This document shows positions 39,267 to 48,042 of a DNA stretch of 64,000 nt, piece after piece. Made by a program: the position numbers and the translations under genes. The notes under the pieces are model-generated. The model was given only the letters and a program-made list of their open reading frames with translations. It was not told the origin of the DNA and did no database searches. Numbering within the stretch: the stretch's first letter is position 1; each line of letters opens with the position of its first letter. The DNA lies in contig NZ_JABWRJ020000001.1 of NCBI RefSeq assembly GCF_014268935.2, positions 1,674,001-1,738,000 on the forward strand, written 5' to 3'. This DNA comes from Pseudomonas peradeniyensis (GTDB lineage: Bacteria; Pseudomonadota; Gammaproteobacteria; Pseudomonadales; Pseudomonadaceae).

Positions 39267-39939
39267 GCAACGTCAGCCCCCGCAAGTCGAGCAGGCTGAA
39301 ATGGCCACGGCTCCAGCCGCCGGTGTCCAGGTGCCAGACATTGCCCAGCACCTTCACCTCCAGCACCGGCGTATGCCCGACCAACAAGGCGCGCAGCCCT
39401 CTCACTGGCCGGCTGTCGCCCTCCTTGAGGCGCCGTCTCGACCACTGGCACACCTCACGCACCTGCGGGTCACCTCCGGCCTGCAGGTTCTCGCACAAAC
39501 GCTCCCAGTCGTCGAACGGGCTGTCGGCGTGCAGCAGCCCGACCGGACCGTCGGGTGTGTCGACCTGCAGCGCGATCGGCAACCGCTCGAACACCTCGAC
39601 GAAACGCGCCTGCTGTGTTTTCGCCAGGTCGAGAAACCAGCCGCCGCCGGCCGCCCGGTACATGTCCAGGTCGACCCGCCCGCCGCGCAGATGATTGACC
39701 GCCAGCGACTCGTGGTTGCCCTGCACCGCGTGAAACCAGGGCTTGGCCAGCCATTCCAGCGCCTGCGGGCTGGCCGGCCCGCGGTCGACCAGGTCGCCGA
39801 CGCTGAACAGGCGGTCGACCACCGGATCGAACTCGACGGCCTCGAGGCATTCCTGCAGACGCTCGAAGTGCCCATGAATATCGCCCACGGCCAGGTCACG
39901 CCCGCGGGTATTGGCGGTCATCCGCCGAAAAGCGCTCAT
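39244..39939 (-). CDS. Metallophosphoesterase, PrpA/ApaH-like protein phosphatase
   Basis: The 231-residue protein has the three phosphoesterase motifs GDIHGH, GDLVDRG and GNHE, followed by VGLLHADSPFDDW and VGHTPVLE. This is the bacteriophage lambda-type serine/threonine phosphatase group (PrpA/PphA). It would act in the cytoplasm on phosphoproteins or dinucleotides. The start at 39939 begins MSAFRRM. It overlaps the convergent LysE gene by 23 bases. Confidence 0.83.
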   Translation of the reverse strand: MSAFRRMTANTRGRDLAVGDIHGHFERLQECLEAVEFDPVVDRLFSVGDLVDRGPASPQALEWLAKPWFHAVQGNHESLAVNHLRGGRVDLDMYRAAGGGWFLDLAKTQQARFVEVFERLPIALQVDTPDGPVGLLHADSPFDDWERLCENLQAGGDPQVREVCQWSRRRLKEGDSRPVRGLRALLVGHTPVLEVKVLGNVWHLDTGGWSRGHFSLLDLRGLTLLSPRPGA

Positions 39940-40013
39940 TGCATCAGTCCTCTGCTTATGCCCCATACCGGCGTAAAATAGGCAGGCAAGCCGCCCCACC
40001 CCGGAGGTGCATC

Positions 40014-40520
40014 ATGCGTACCACCCTGGCCAGCGCCCTGTTGCTGGTGCTGGCATTCGACAGCATGGCACAGGGCGCCCCGACCGCGCAGGTCGAGGTG
40101 CGTTTCGACCACCCGGAAAAATTCCGCGATGCCAGCCTCGACAACCGCGGCTACCCCCAAGGCGCAGACCCGCAGGTGATGAAGGCCCTCACCCAGCACC
40201 TGCAGAAGCTCGGCCAGCGCTACCTTCGACCCGGCCAGCAACTGGTCATCGACATCCGCGACATCGACCTGGCCGGACGTTTCGAGCCCTGGCACAGCCA
40301 GGCCTACGATGTGCGCTTCATGCGCGAGGTCACCTGGCCCAGCATCGACCTCGACTACACCCTCCAGCAGCCCGGACAACCCGCGCTCAAGGCCCAGGAA
40401 CACCTGAGCGACAAGATGTACCTCAGCCGCCCGGGACGCCTGGGCAGCAACGACCGGCTGTATGCGGAAAAGGCCATGCTCGGTGATTGGTTTCGTCAAC
40501 GCTTCGCACCGCCGTCCTGA
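40014..40520 (+). CDS. Secreted DUF3016 protein
   Basis: The 168-residue product has a signal peptide (ending near AQG-AP) and the DUF3016 pattern. V-x-V-x-F-x-x-P-E-K-F-x-D lies near the front, followed by LQKLGQRYLRPGQQLVIDIRDIDLAGRFEPW. The C-terminus has YAEKAMLGDWFRQRF. DUF3016 proteins are periplasmic and of unknown role. It is divergent from the phosphatase gene. Confidence 0.75.
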   Translation: MRTTLASALLLVLAFDSMAQGAPTAQVEVRFDHPEKFRDASLDNRGYPQGADPQVMKALTQHLQKLGQRYLRPGQQLVIDIRDIDLAGRFEPWHSQAYDVRFMREVTWPSIDLDYTLQQPGQPALKAQEHLSDKMYLSRPGRLGSNDRLYAEKAMLGDWFRQRFAPPS

Positions 40521-40523
40521 TCG

Positions 40524-41048
40524 TTACAACGCCAGCCGGCGCAGGGCGATGGGCGCGATCAGGCGATGGAACGGCGCCACCGGCAGCATGTACAGGCGGC
40601 CCAGCCAGTTGTGCGTGCGCACCACGGTGCTGACCAGCACCTCGCAGCGTCCCGGGGCCGTCGGACGACGCATCAGGGCAATGTGCACGTCCAGGTGATG
40701 ATCGCAATCGGCTAGCAGCACCTCATGCTCGCTGTTGCTGATCAGGGTGAAGATGCCCACCCGCTCTCCGGGCTGGTAGCTGCCCGGTGCGCGGGCCGGG
40801 TCGATGGCGGTCAGCCGGCCCAGGTTCTTCAACCCGAACAGCCCGACCAGGCGGTTGCGCAACACCATCATGTCGTCGATCCAGCCAGGCATGCTCGCCA
40901 TCAGGCGCAGGAAGTGCGCCATGGCGAGCTGCCCATCGTCCGCCAGGTCGATCGCCCGGCAATGACGAAAGCCGGCCTGCGCGGCGTGGGGAGCGATAAG
41001 CGAGTTGGCGGGGATGGCTGCGGCATGGGTCATTGCGGTCTCGTCCAT
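40524..41048 (-). CDS. DUF2867 family protein
   Basis: The ~174-residue protein matches the DUF2867 layout: MPGWIDDMMVLRNRLVGLFGLK near the middle, then GVFTL-like strands (GERVGIFTLISNSEHEVLLADCDHHLDV). The end is VVRTHNWLGRLYMLPVAPFHRLIAP. Function is unknown. Two ATG codons are possible (41048 and 41033) and neither has a strong ribosome site. It converges on the DUF3016 gene three bases apart. Confidence 0.7.
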   Translation of the reverse strand: MDETAMTHAAAIPANSLIAPHAAQAGFRHCRAIDLADDGQLAMAHFLRLMASMPGWIDDMMVLRNRLVGLFGLKNLGRLTAIDPARAPGSYQPGERVGIFTLISNSEHEVLLADCDHHLDVHIALMRRPTAPGRCEVLVSTVVRTHNWLGRLYMLPVAPFHRLIAPIALRRLAL

Positions 41049-41189
41049 GAAATCGACACATCGGCGCTGGGAGTCAGCGCCCGTCGATTGTATCCTCGTC
41101 AGTCGACGACATGCCAAGGACGGATGCACCATGACGACCTGCACGCTACGACCGGCGCCACAGACAGGCACTGCCGGGGTATCGCCCGT

Positions 41190-41432
41190 ATGAAGTACGT
41201 GCTGGTGATCCTGGCCAGCTATGCCAGCGTCTGGTACCTGGTGGGCACCCTGATTCGCGGGCGCCTGGCCGATATCGCCGAAGGCCTGCGCCATCGCCCG
41301 GACGCCCCACCTCCAGGACAGTACCTGCGGGAGGTCGAAGCCCACGCCCGTCGCGCGCACCGCCACTACAGTCTGTTTGTCGGCACGCTGTTGGCTCTCG
41401 TGTTGGCGCTGCTCTGCTTCTGGCTCGGCTGA
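41190..41432 (+). CDS. Small two-helix membrane protein
   Basis: The 80-residue protein has a hydrophobic N-terminal helix (about residues 3-22) and a C-terminal one (about 62-80). A basic, Pro-containing linker joins them. Both ends probably sit in the inner membrane. No family was recognised. Confidence 0.55.
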   Translation: MKYVLVILASYASVWYLVGTLIRGRLADIAEGLRHRPDAPPPGQYLREVEAHARRAHRHYSLFVGTLLALVLALLCFWLG

Positions 41433-41435
41433 AAC

Positions 41436-41936
41436 CTAGAACTCCAGCATCAAGCTCTGCCGCCCTTCCAGTGCCAACAGAAACTGCTTGGCCGGCAGGC
41501 CGCCGGCAAAACCAGTGAGGCTGCCCGAGGCTCCGATCACCCGGTGGCACGGCGCGATGATCGAGATCGGATTGCGCCCGTTGGCCGCACCCACCGCGCG
41601 GACCGCATCGGGCTTGCCGATCTGTCGGGCAATCTCGCCGTAGCTGCGGGTCTGGCCGAAGGGAATGGTCAACAGCGCCGCCCAGACCTCACGCTGGAAC
41701 TCGGTGCCGGTGAAGTCCAGTTCCAGCTCGAAGCGCTGGCGTTGTCCGGCAAAGTACTCGCCAAGCTGGCGGGCGGTCTCGCGCAGCACGCCGTGCTGGT
41801 CATCACGGTGCAGTTCGCCCAGGCGCACCCGGTTTTCCCGCTCGTGCTCCCACAGCACGGCAGCCAGCCGCTCGCCCCGCGCCACCAGGGTCAGGGTGCC
41901 GACAGGCGATTGCATGAGGGTGAAGGCACAGGACAT
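41436..41936 (-). CDS. ogt: Methylated-DNA-protein cysteine methyltransferase
   Basis: The 166-residue protein has the alkyl-acceptor site PCHRVIG with Cys130. The FQREVWAALLTIPFGQTRSYGEIA segment and the ANGRNPISII stretch before the active site are typical of the Ogt/Ada C-terminal family. It repairs O6-alkylguanine and O4-alkylthymine by irreversible transfer to the cysteine. There is no Ada N-terminal domain, so it is the constitutive Ogt form. Confidence 0.92.
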   Translation of the reverse strand: MSCAFTLMQSPVGTLTLVARGERLAAVLWEHERENRVRLGELHRDDQHGVLRETARQLGEYFAGQRQRFELELDFTGTEFQREVWAALLTIPFGQTRSYGEIARQIGKPDAVRAVGAANGRNPISIIAPCHRVIGASGSLTGFAGGLPAKQFLLALEGRQSLMLEF

Positions 41937-42086
41937 GGCAGGCTCCAGCTGGACGACGATCACGGCACTGTACCCATCGCGGCGTGCCGGCGCATCCGCT
42001 TTCTTGCCAGGTCATCGCCACTGGCAAGCTTGGACCTGCGCCCCGTACACTGGGGCACCACTCGTTTTTCAAAGGATGGAAACACA

Positions 42087-42596
42087 GTGAACGACGCATC
42101 GCCCGACATCGTCATCGAACGTTTTGCCGAGCAGCACTTGCAGGGCATCGCCGCGCTCTACAACGAACCGGCTGTTTGCCGCCAGGTACTGCAGATGCCC
42201 TACCAGTCCGTCGAGGTCTGGCGTGAACGCCTGGCCGCCTATCACGAACGCCAGGTCCGCCTGGTGGCGGTGCACCAGGGCCAGGTGATCGGCAATATCG
42301 GCCTCGACCAGAGCACGCGCATCCGCCAGGCGCACCTGGGCGAGCTGCTCATGGGCGTTGCCCAGGCCTGGCAAGGCAAGGGCGTCGGCTCGCGGCTGAT
42401 GGCGGCGATCCTCGACATCGCCGACAACTGGATGAACCTGCGCCGGGTCCAGCTCACCGTCTATGCCGACAATGAGCCGGCGCTGGCGCTGTATCGCAAG
42501 TTCGGCTTCGAGACCGAAGGCCGGCTGCGCGATTACGGCGTGCGCGACGGGGTGTACGTCGATGCGCTGTGCATGGCGCGGATGCGTCAGTCGTAG
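42087..42596 (+). CDS. GNAT acetyltransferase, YhhY/AaaT-like
   Basis: The 169-residue protein resembles E. coli YhhY (L-amino acid N-acetyltransferase AaaT). Shared points are [12 protein letters not shown] near the front, the acetyl-CoA loop [22 protein letters not shown], and [39 protein letters not shown] at the end. The GTG at 42087 follows AAGGATGG. Its 3' end overlaps the convergent fosA gene by 10 bases. Confidence 0.83.
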   Translation: MNDASPDIVIERFAEQHLQGIAALYNEPAVCRQVLQMPYQSVEVWRERLAAYHERQVRLVAVHQGQVIGNIGLDQSTRIRQAHLGELLMGVAQAWQGKGVGSRLMAAILDIADNWMNLRRVQLTVYADNEPALALYRKFGFETEGRLRDYGVRDGVYVDALCMARMRQS

Positions 42597-42997
42597 AACA
42601 CCATGCCCGCGTAGGGTTTGACCCGACAGGCCGCCAGCCGCGACTGCAGATCGCCGACATGGGCTTCGAGCTGGTGGCCGTCCGGGTCGAGGAAGTACAG
42701 CGAGTCGCCCTCGCTGCTGTCCTGTTTCCAAAGTTGCACGGCATGCTCATGCAGGCGCTGGGCGAATGCCGCGAAATCGGCCTGATGGATGGAAAACGCG
42801 TAGTGGGTGTAGTTGCGCTGCAAGTCGCCCGCCTCGATCTGGTCCACCGAAAGGCACAGCCACAAATCGCCCAGGCTCAGGTAGGCACCGCGGTCCCAAC
42901 GTGCATCGAGCTTGAAGCCCAGGACCTGCTGGTAGAACACGATGCTGGCCGGCAGGTTGGAAACCGCCAGGGTGAGATGGTTGAGTCCGTTCAACAT
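42587..42997 (-). CDS. fosA: FosA fosfomycin glutathione transferase
   Basis: The 136-residue VOC-fold enzyme is very close to chromosomal P. aeruginosa FosA. The Mn ligands are present at H7, H65 and E111. T9, K91, S95, S99, Y101 and R120 match the fosfomycin and K+ binding positions. It adds glutathione to the fosfomycin epoxide and inactivates the drug. All active-site residues are intact, so activity is expected. Confidence 0.93.
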   Translation of the reverse strand: MLNGLNHLTLAVSNLPASIVFYQQVLGFKLDARWDRGAYLSLGDLWLCLSVDQIEAGDLQRNYTHYAFSIHQADFAAFAQRLHEHAVQLWKQDSSEGDSLYFLDPDGHQLEAHVGDLQSRLAACRVKPYAGMVFYD

Positions 42998-43175
42998 TTG
43001 GTGCTCTCGTCAACGACAGATTCTGTAAACGCCAGATACGTTTATTAAACACGAACCCAGAGGAATAGTTAGCAGGGCAATACAACTTATTCACAAGGCG
43101 TGATCAGCTGATTCAATAAAACTGACTGCGCACCCTGCGACTTTTTGCCAGCATTTATCTCAAAAAAACCTCCCC

Positions 43176-43994
43176 CTAGGATTGATCCTTCCTGATAGAG
43201 TGAAAAATTTTTTCAAATTCAGCAACCTTTATTTCCAATCCAGGGTACAAATCATAAGCCTTATTCATTTCCACTTGTCCCGCAGTGTAATTACCAGCCA
43301 ATCGCGCCCTAGCAGCAGCCGCAATTGCGAATAGCGACTCAAAATAACCCGTCACCCCTTCCTCATTTTTCGCCCTCTGCCCACTAAGCCAGTAAAGCTC
43401 GCGCTCATCAATCTCCCGAGGCGAATTAGTGTATTGAAGATCGTCAAAGAAATTTGCCAATGCGTTAGCTTGACGGTTGCGCGCATTCGCTTCGGGTGTT
43501 CGTCGATGCTCGTTAAACCGCTGAAAAACGGGCATGACATTATCTAGATTCGAGCTGCCAGAGGCTGGCGCAGAGCGTCCCGAAGCATCAAGATTGACAG
43601 CACCTTCACCCATTGACACCGGATCAACACTGACCTTTGCACGCCGCCCAGAGCTGGAAAACATTCTTCCACTAACATCTAATCGGTTGACCGGATCACC
43701 CGCGCAGTATGCATATGAGTTAATACCACCACGATCAAATGGACTCATACCATCGGGAGATGTGAAGCGCAGTAAATCCGGCCGATATAGCCTATAGCCA
43801 TTGCCGAGCAAGTAGCCCGCACCGAACAACTCAAAATACTGCCCGGCGAACAACAAGCTGGGGAGCGCCCCGCCACCATAACTGACAAAACCATGACATT
43901 GGTATGCAATAGGGCTTTGCTTCCCTGCCCCCATGACGCAACCCGCTGCATCCTGCATATATAGCACGGCTTTGTGACTCTCCTGCTTACTCAT
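43176..43994 (-). CDS. Orphan RHS-core protein with a variable C-terminal (toxin-like) domain
   Basis: The 272-residue protein contains a single RHS-associated core segment (GYRLYRPDLLRFTSPDGMSPFDRGGINSYAYCAGDPVNRLDVSGR, about residues 66-110). In full-size RHS proteins this marks the junction to the toxin tip. Residues 111-272 are a non-RHS domain I do not recognise. There is no long YD-repeat shell, no signal peptide and no obvious immunity gene beside it. The gene is clearly AT-richer than its neighbours, indicating acquisition. Confidence 0.75.
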   Translation of the reverse strand: MSKQESHKAVLYMQDAAGCVMGAGKQSPIAYQCHGFVSYGGGALPSLLFAGQYFELFGAGYLLGNGYRLYRPDLLRFTSPDGMSPFDRGGINSYAYCAGDPVNRLDVSGRMFSSSGRRAKVSVDPVSMGEGAVNLDASGRSAPASGSSNLDNVMPVFQRFNEHRRTPEANARNRQANALANFFDDLQYTNSPREIDERELYWLSGQRAKNEEGVTGYFESLFAIAAAARARLAGNYTAGQVEMNKAYDLYPGLEIKVAEFEKIFHSIRKDQS

Positions 43995-44242
43995 AGTATA
44001 TCCTATAAGTGTAAAATCCAGCAGAGCAACAGGCTCCGCCCCGAGACGAGATCATAGAAAGTTCTCGCCGAAAGTTTAGAGCAGCCCCGCGCTTAGCAAA
44101 CTGACAAATTTAATAGTAGACACCAAAAAACTCTACACATAGAATTTGTAGTTTAATGTTTTCGAGGCCACGCCTGCGCCCACCAAGACAACCTCCCCGC
44201 GAATATCCGTCCGGGTCGGCTGAACCCTATCAAACTTATCGC
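43995..44242. other. AT-rich non-coding stretch
   Basis: These 248 bases upstream of the RHS gene are AT-rich and hold no convincing reading frame. They probably carry the RHS promoter. Confidence 0.4.
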
Positions 44243-44590
44243 CTAAACCCGCGAACACATCAGCGCCGCATCGAGCAGACGCCCCTTGTCATACCAGGCA
44301 TCACGTTGGTAGGCGGAAAACTGCTGCCGCCCTGCGGCGCCTTGAACCTTGACCAGCCCCTCGGCCTTGTTTGGATCGGTGCTGGCGACAAACAGCTCCA
44401 GGGCGCCCTGGTTCTGCACGACATAGGTCGTGACCGTATCGGGTAGCTCGGCCTTGACGCAGTTCAGGTACTCCGGCGGGCTTTTCGCGGTCATGCCGAA
44501 GGTGTTGTCGCGGCCCGCACGGATATCGGGATCGTGTGCGCAGCCCACCAGCAACAGGCTGGTGGCCACTGCCATCATCAAACGGCTCAT
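44243..44590 (-). CDS. Small putative lipoprotein
   Basis: The 115-residue product begins with a lipoprotein signal (LLLVGC, Cys17). A mixed domain follows with two further Cys (NCVKAELP and the C-terminal MCSRV) that could form a disulphide. The ATG at 44590 was chosen to place the lipobox correctly. The family was not recognised. Confidence 0.6.
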   Translation of the reverse strand: MSRLMMAVATSLLLVGCAHDPDIRAGRDNTFGMTAKSPPEYLNCVKAELPDTVTTYVVQNQGALELFVASTDPNKAEGLVKVQGAAGRQQFSAYQRDAWYDKGRLLDAALMCSRV

Positions 44591-44727
44591 ACAGACTCCA
44601 ACCACCCCAGCAGGAAGCCCTGGACAGGGTCAGACACCTACCACCCTTTTTAATAGTCTGCTTACGATCTACAAGACTAGCCCCAGGTGACGGGCGCGGT
44701 AGGCCGGTTCGCTATATCGCCTGGCTT

Positions 44728-45267
44728 TCAAGCCGGCCTGTCGATTCGGTAGAGCACGTGCGGCCGCAATGCATTGTCTTCAGGCACCGTCGGGTCGGGG
44801 AAATCCTCAGCCGGATCCGAACGCATACCCAATCGTTCCATCAAAGCCCGCGATGGGGTGTTGATGCTGGAGGTGTAGCCGATGACCTGCCTTAGCCCAA
44901 GCGTCGACCAGGCGTGCTCCAGGCACGCGCTGGCCGCCTCGAATGCATACCCCTGCCGCCAGTGGCTGCGCCCGAGGATCCAGCCGATTTCAACCTGCGA
45001 ACCGCCCGGTATCTCATCCCCGGTCAAGGACAGTCCAAGCCCGCCGACCAACACGCCATCGACCTTGCGCTCGACAGCGACGAAACCGAACCCATGGACC
45101 TGCAGATGCTGATCGCAGTCCGCGAGCAGCGACCGGGTTTCATCAAGAGACAGTATCGCGGGATAGTAGTAGCGCCTGACTTCCGGGTCGGCATTGACCA
45201 GGGCAAAGGTTTCGATGTCCCGCTCGGCCCAGGGACGCAGGACAAGACGTGGTGTTTCGATGAACAT
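44728..45267 (-). CDS. GNAT acetyltransferase, RimJ/RimL type
   Basis: The 179-residue protein starts with the RimJ/RimL-like ETPRLVLRPWAERDIETFA. It has VEIGWILGRSHWRQGYAFEAASACLEHAW as the acetyl-CoA motif and SINTPSRALMERLGMR after it. These enzymes acetylate ribosomal proteins or small molecules; the actual target is unknown. Confidence 0.82.
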   Translation of the reverse strand: MFIETPRLVLRPWAERDIETFALVNADPEVRRYYYPAILSLDETRSLLADCDQHLQVHGFGFVAVERKVDGVLVGGLGLSLTGDEIPGGSQVEIGWILGRSHWRQGYAFEAASACLEHAWSTLGLRQVIGYTSSINTPSRALMERLGMRSDPAEDFPDPTVPEDNALRPHVLYRIDRPA

Positions 45268-45421
45268 GGAGCGAGCCCTCACCGGCTTGATGTCTGCAAG
45301 GCCTTGAAATCTAGCACAATTACCATGCTGGCAAAGGCACCCAACCGATGCTTCCAAGTCCTGGGCGTTGCGAGGCGAGATCGCTAGAATGCGCGCTGCA
45401 TTTTGAAAGGGATTTCACGCG

Positions 45422-45868
45422 ATGATTTCGACAGGTACCGTGCCAGCCCGGCGCGTCGACCACTGGATTGCATTAGGCGCAGTGCTGTGGGCCATGACCA
45501 GCGCTACCCTCCTCACCCGGTTCGATGAATACTTCTGGGGCAATTTCGCACTCTTGCTGGCACCTCACGCCATCGTACTGGGCGTCTTGCTGATTTTCAG
45601 AGGGCCATGGGCGGTATTCGCGGGCGCGCAGATAGCGATGGCACTCTTCCTGAGCCTCTTCGGACTCTGGTTCTCCACGGGAGGACGTGCCGAGGCAATG
45701 GCTTGGCTGTGGTATTTCTTCAGTTTTCCCGGCGCCTTGGCCGGCGGTTTCCTGGCCATGCTTCGAACCAGGGATGCCACGTCACTGATCGCCGTGTCCC
45801 TGACTGCCAGTTGGGTCTTCGCAGGGATGCTGGTCGATCTGGCCAGCGTCTTCCTGTGGCTTTGGTAA
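45422..45868 (+). CDS. Four-helix inner-membrane protein, unknown
   Basis: The 148-residue protein has about four hydrophobic segments (residues 15-31, 42-62, 67-87 and 120-148 approximately), with very few charged residues. No family or catalytic motif was recognised. Confidence 0.6.
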   Translation: MISTGTVPARRVDHWIALGAVLWAMTSATLLTRFDEYFWGNFALLLAPHAIVLGVLLIFRGPWAVFAGAQIAMALFLSLFGLWFSTGGRAEAMAWLWYFFSFPGALAGGFLAMLRTRDATSLIAVSLTASWVFAGMLVDLASVFLWLW

Positions 45869-45944
45869 TGCCTGGCAGGCATCGCCCACGCCGTGCTGCC
45901 GGGGAGCCATGGCACCTTGGTCATCAGTGACATGTGAAGCCGAC

Positions 45945-46142
45945 TCAGCACCGCTTGTTGATCCGCACCGTCACTGCGCTGAAGAACATAAGCATCGCCG
46001 CGACATACAGGAACACAAGATCGACGCCGGGGAACGCGAAAATCCCGACAAGCCAGGCGGCCAGCAAGCCACCGCCGACCCAGCAGCGTTGCCGAGCAGT
46101 GAACCGCTCACTCGTTGCTTTTACACGATCCAACCATCCCAT
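45945..46142 (-). CDS. Small membrane protein
   Basis: The 65-residue frame has a basic amphipathic start (WLDRVKATSERFTARQR) and two hydrophobic segments. A weak AGGGG ribosome site precedes the ATG. It is convergent with the four-helix membrane protein gene. Coding status is probable, not certain. Confidence 0.5.
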   Translation of the reverse strand: MGWLDRVKATSERFTARQRCWVGGGLLAAWLVGIFAFPGVDLVFLYVAAMLMFFSAVTVRINKRC

Positions 46143-46260
46143 CAGTACACCCCTGGCCGGCAAAGGCTGAATCATATTCCATGCCCGGCTGCAGGGTCGA
46201 TGTTACCGTGGCTTGCTGGTACAAGCCCCGGTTCAGGGGCCGTATCCCCAGGAATGGGGA

Positions 46261-46359
46261 TCAGGCACTGGCCTGCAGGAACACGAAGATCGCCACCACA
46301 TCCACAGCCAGCACGGCAGCCACGACAAAGCTCATGAAATAGAAGTCATCCTGGAACAT
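46261..46359 (-). CDS. 32-residue single-helix membrane peptide
   Basis: The frame opens with Met-Phe-Gln-Asp-Asp and consists almost entirely of one hydrophobic helix (MSFVVAAVLAVDVVAIFVF). A strong GGGGAGAG ribosome site lies just before the ATG. It is shorter than usual gene-finder limits. Size and layout resemble small respiratory-complex or stress membrane peptides, but no partner is nearby. Confidence 0.45.
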   Translation of the reverse strand: MFQDDFYFMSFVVAAVLAVDVVAIFVFLQASA

Positions 46360-46829
46360 GTCTGCTCTCCCCGCATGATCGGTTTCCTGGGTTCAAGCAA
46401 CTCCCATTCCAGCCTGCCAGCTCCACGACCACGTCCATTGGTCAGGCGAGACAGGCGTGTCGGGCAAACAGGCGTTTACTGATGGTCATGCCCTCCGGCT
46501 CTTGCAAGGATGCCCATCAAGGTGTGCCCCCATGAGACGCATCCAGAAGATCATCCAGCAGCGCCGTCGGCAGCTGCATGTCCACATTCCGCCCAGCGAA
46601 TTGAAGGGAATGCAGTGTGGCGATGGGCCCAGCGCGGCGAAACCGCTGCCGCCGCCAGAGGTTCGCCAGGTAGGAATGAGAAGAGCCGCGCTTGCCGAAT
46701 CGACCACTGACTGAACAGGCCCTGCCCAAGCTGTTAGAATGAGCCGGGAGCCAGATCCAGTGAGGCCTGTTTACCAGTTTGGCGATAGACTCCTGCCCAG
46801 TCCCGACAGGCGATGCCAGGAGGCAATCA
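46360..46829. other. Gene-free accessory stretch
   Basis: No convincing gene is seen in these 470 bases. Several overlapping open frames exist on both strands (for example 46517-46690 minus), but none has a ribosome site plus a plausible protein. The composition is ordinary. It may be decayed coding sequence. Confidence 0.4.
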
Positions 46830-47348
46830 ATGCAGCCGATCACTTTGCGCAAAGCGCTCCCTCAGGATGCCTTGTGCCTTGCCGCACTCGGCATTCAGGT
46901 CTTTCTCGATACCTATGCCACCGAAGGCATACGCGACGCCATCGCCCAGGAAGCCCTGGACTCATTCTCGCCAGACAGCCTGTCGAAGGTGATTGCCAGA
47001 CCAGATACCTTCATCGCGCTCGCAGAGACTGACGGGCATCTGGTCGGCTTTGCCCAGGTCGCGATGAACACCAGCCACGAGCGGATCACCAGCCCGCGGG
47101 CAGCCGAGCTTCAACGCCTTTACCTGCAAGAGCGATTTACCGGGCAAGGCATTGGCCGGCGCTTGCTGGAGGCCGCCGAGCAACACGCCAGGCTCGGCGG
47201 CGCATCATTCCTTTGGGCCACTGTCTGGGCAAGGAACGCGCGAGCGTTGGCATTCTATCCTCGACAAGGCTATGAGCACTTCGGCTCGCAAGCGTATACG
47301 TTGCAGAACGAGACGCACGAAAACCAGTTGTTCGGCAAGTGCTTGTGA
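46830..47348 (+). CDS. GNAT acetyltransferase
   Basis: The 172-residue protein has a GNAT fold. A VGFAQVAM strand is followed by the acetyl-CoA loop RFTGQGIGRRLLEAAEQHAR, then VWARNARALAFYPRQGYEHFGSQAY. AGGAGG precedes the ATG at 46830, which excludes the longer frame starting at 46779. The target is unknown. A phosphinothricin- or diamine-type role is possible from the YPRQGYEHFG end. Confidence 0.8.
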   Translation: MQPITLRKALPQDALCLAALGIQVFLDTYATEGIRDAIAQEALDSFSPDSLSKVIARPDTFIALAETDGHLVGFAQVAMNTSHERITSPRAAELQRLYLQERFTGQGIGRRLLEAAEQHARLGGASFLWATVWARNARALAFYPRQGYEHFGSQAYTLQNETHENQLFGKCL

Positions 47349-47428
47349 GCGCTGACTGGGTTCCCAGGTGGACGGCTTAGCGATGCCTCTCATAAGATGC
47401 GCCTCAAAGGATCTGGCTGGAGAACTAC

Positions 47429-47818
47429 ATGTCGGGTGGGAGCATCACGTGCGGAACGTTCACGGGGCGAGATAAATCGGGGGCTTCGTTCGAGGCAGTG
47501 ATCTGCGCCTCTCTCGATGGTTCCAAGCTGATCGACGACATCACAACCCAGCTCGAAACTCAGGATTACGTCCTTGTAACGGCCGACCAGGCGGGCGAGC
47601 TACTACCGCTACTACAAATCTACCGGGCAGGCCTGGTGGCAGAAATCGGTCACTCCGATTGGTGGAAAGCCGTACAGGATGAAGCCCCCGGCATGGATCC
47701 GGTTTCAGCCAAATGGGGAGCCAGCAACGGCTGGCGACTCTACTGTACCGAGGATCTGATAGAGGCATGCAACACAGCATTGTCAGAGGCAGAGCCTGTA
47801 TGCATTGCCTTTGATTGA
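47429..47818 (+). CDS. Hypothetical protein
   Basis: The 129-residue acidic protein has alternating strands and helices (FEAVICASLDGSKLIDDITTQLETQDYVLVTADQAGELLPLLQIYRAG) and two Trp-rich loops. No signal peptide or known motif was seen. A TGGAGAAC ribosome site supports the ATG. It may be an immunity-like or accessory protein given the location, but there is no direct evidence. Confidence 0.5.
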   Translation: MSGGSITCGTFTGRDKSGASFEAVICASLDGSKLIDDITTQLETQDYVLVTADQAGELLPLLQIYRAGLVAEIGHSDWWKAVQDEAPGMDPVSAKWGASNGWRLYCTEDLIEACNTALSEAEPVCIAFD

Positions 47819-48042
47819 CCCTCTGGACTCACATGGACGCAGTTCACTTCAAGGAAGAAGAACAATGAAATACCAGGCGACGGCATCATTTGCCGGGACG
47901 GCGACAATGCTCGACCACGGGCAATGATCCAGCAGCAGATAGCCTCGCTGATCAGCGCGTTCCCGCGCAGTCATTCAACAACTGAGGATCGCGGACACCG
48001 CTCGACGACCTATCCTTCAAGTTCAAGCAGGAGGGATGGGAA

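Noticed and set aside
46457..46852. Overlapping open frames on both strands in the accessory gap
   Set aside because: None has a ribosome site with a plausible protein; mutual antisense overlap is expected by chance in GC-rich DNA.
47865..47927. A 20-codon frame with a good ribosome site before yedK
   Set aside because: Very short, with no membrane helix or conserved pattern; it may be the start of a decayed gene, which cannot be shown from this sequence.
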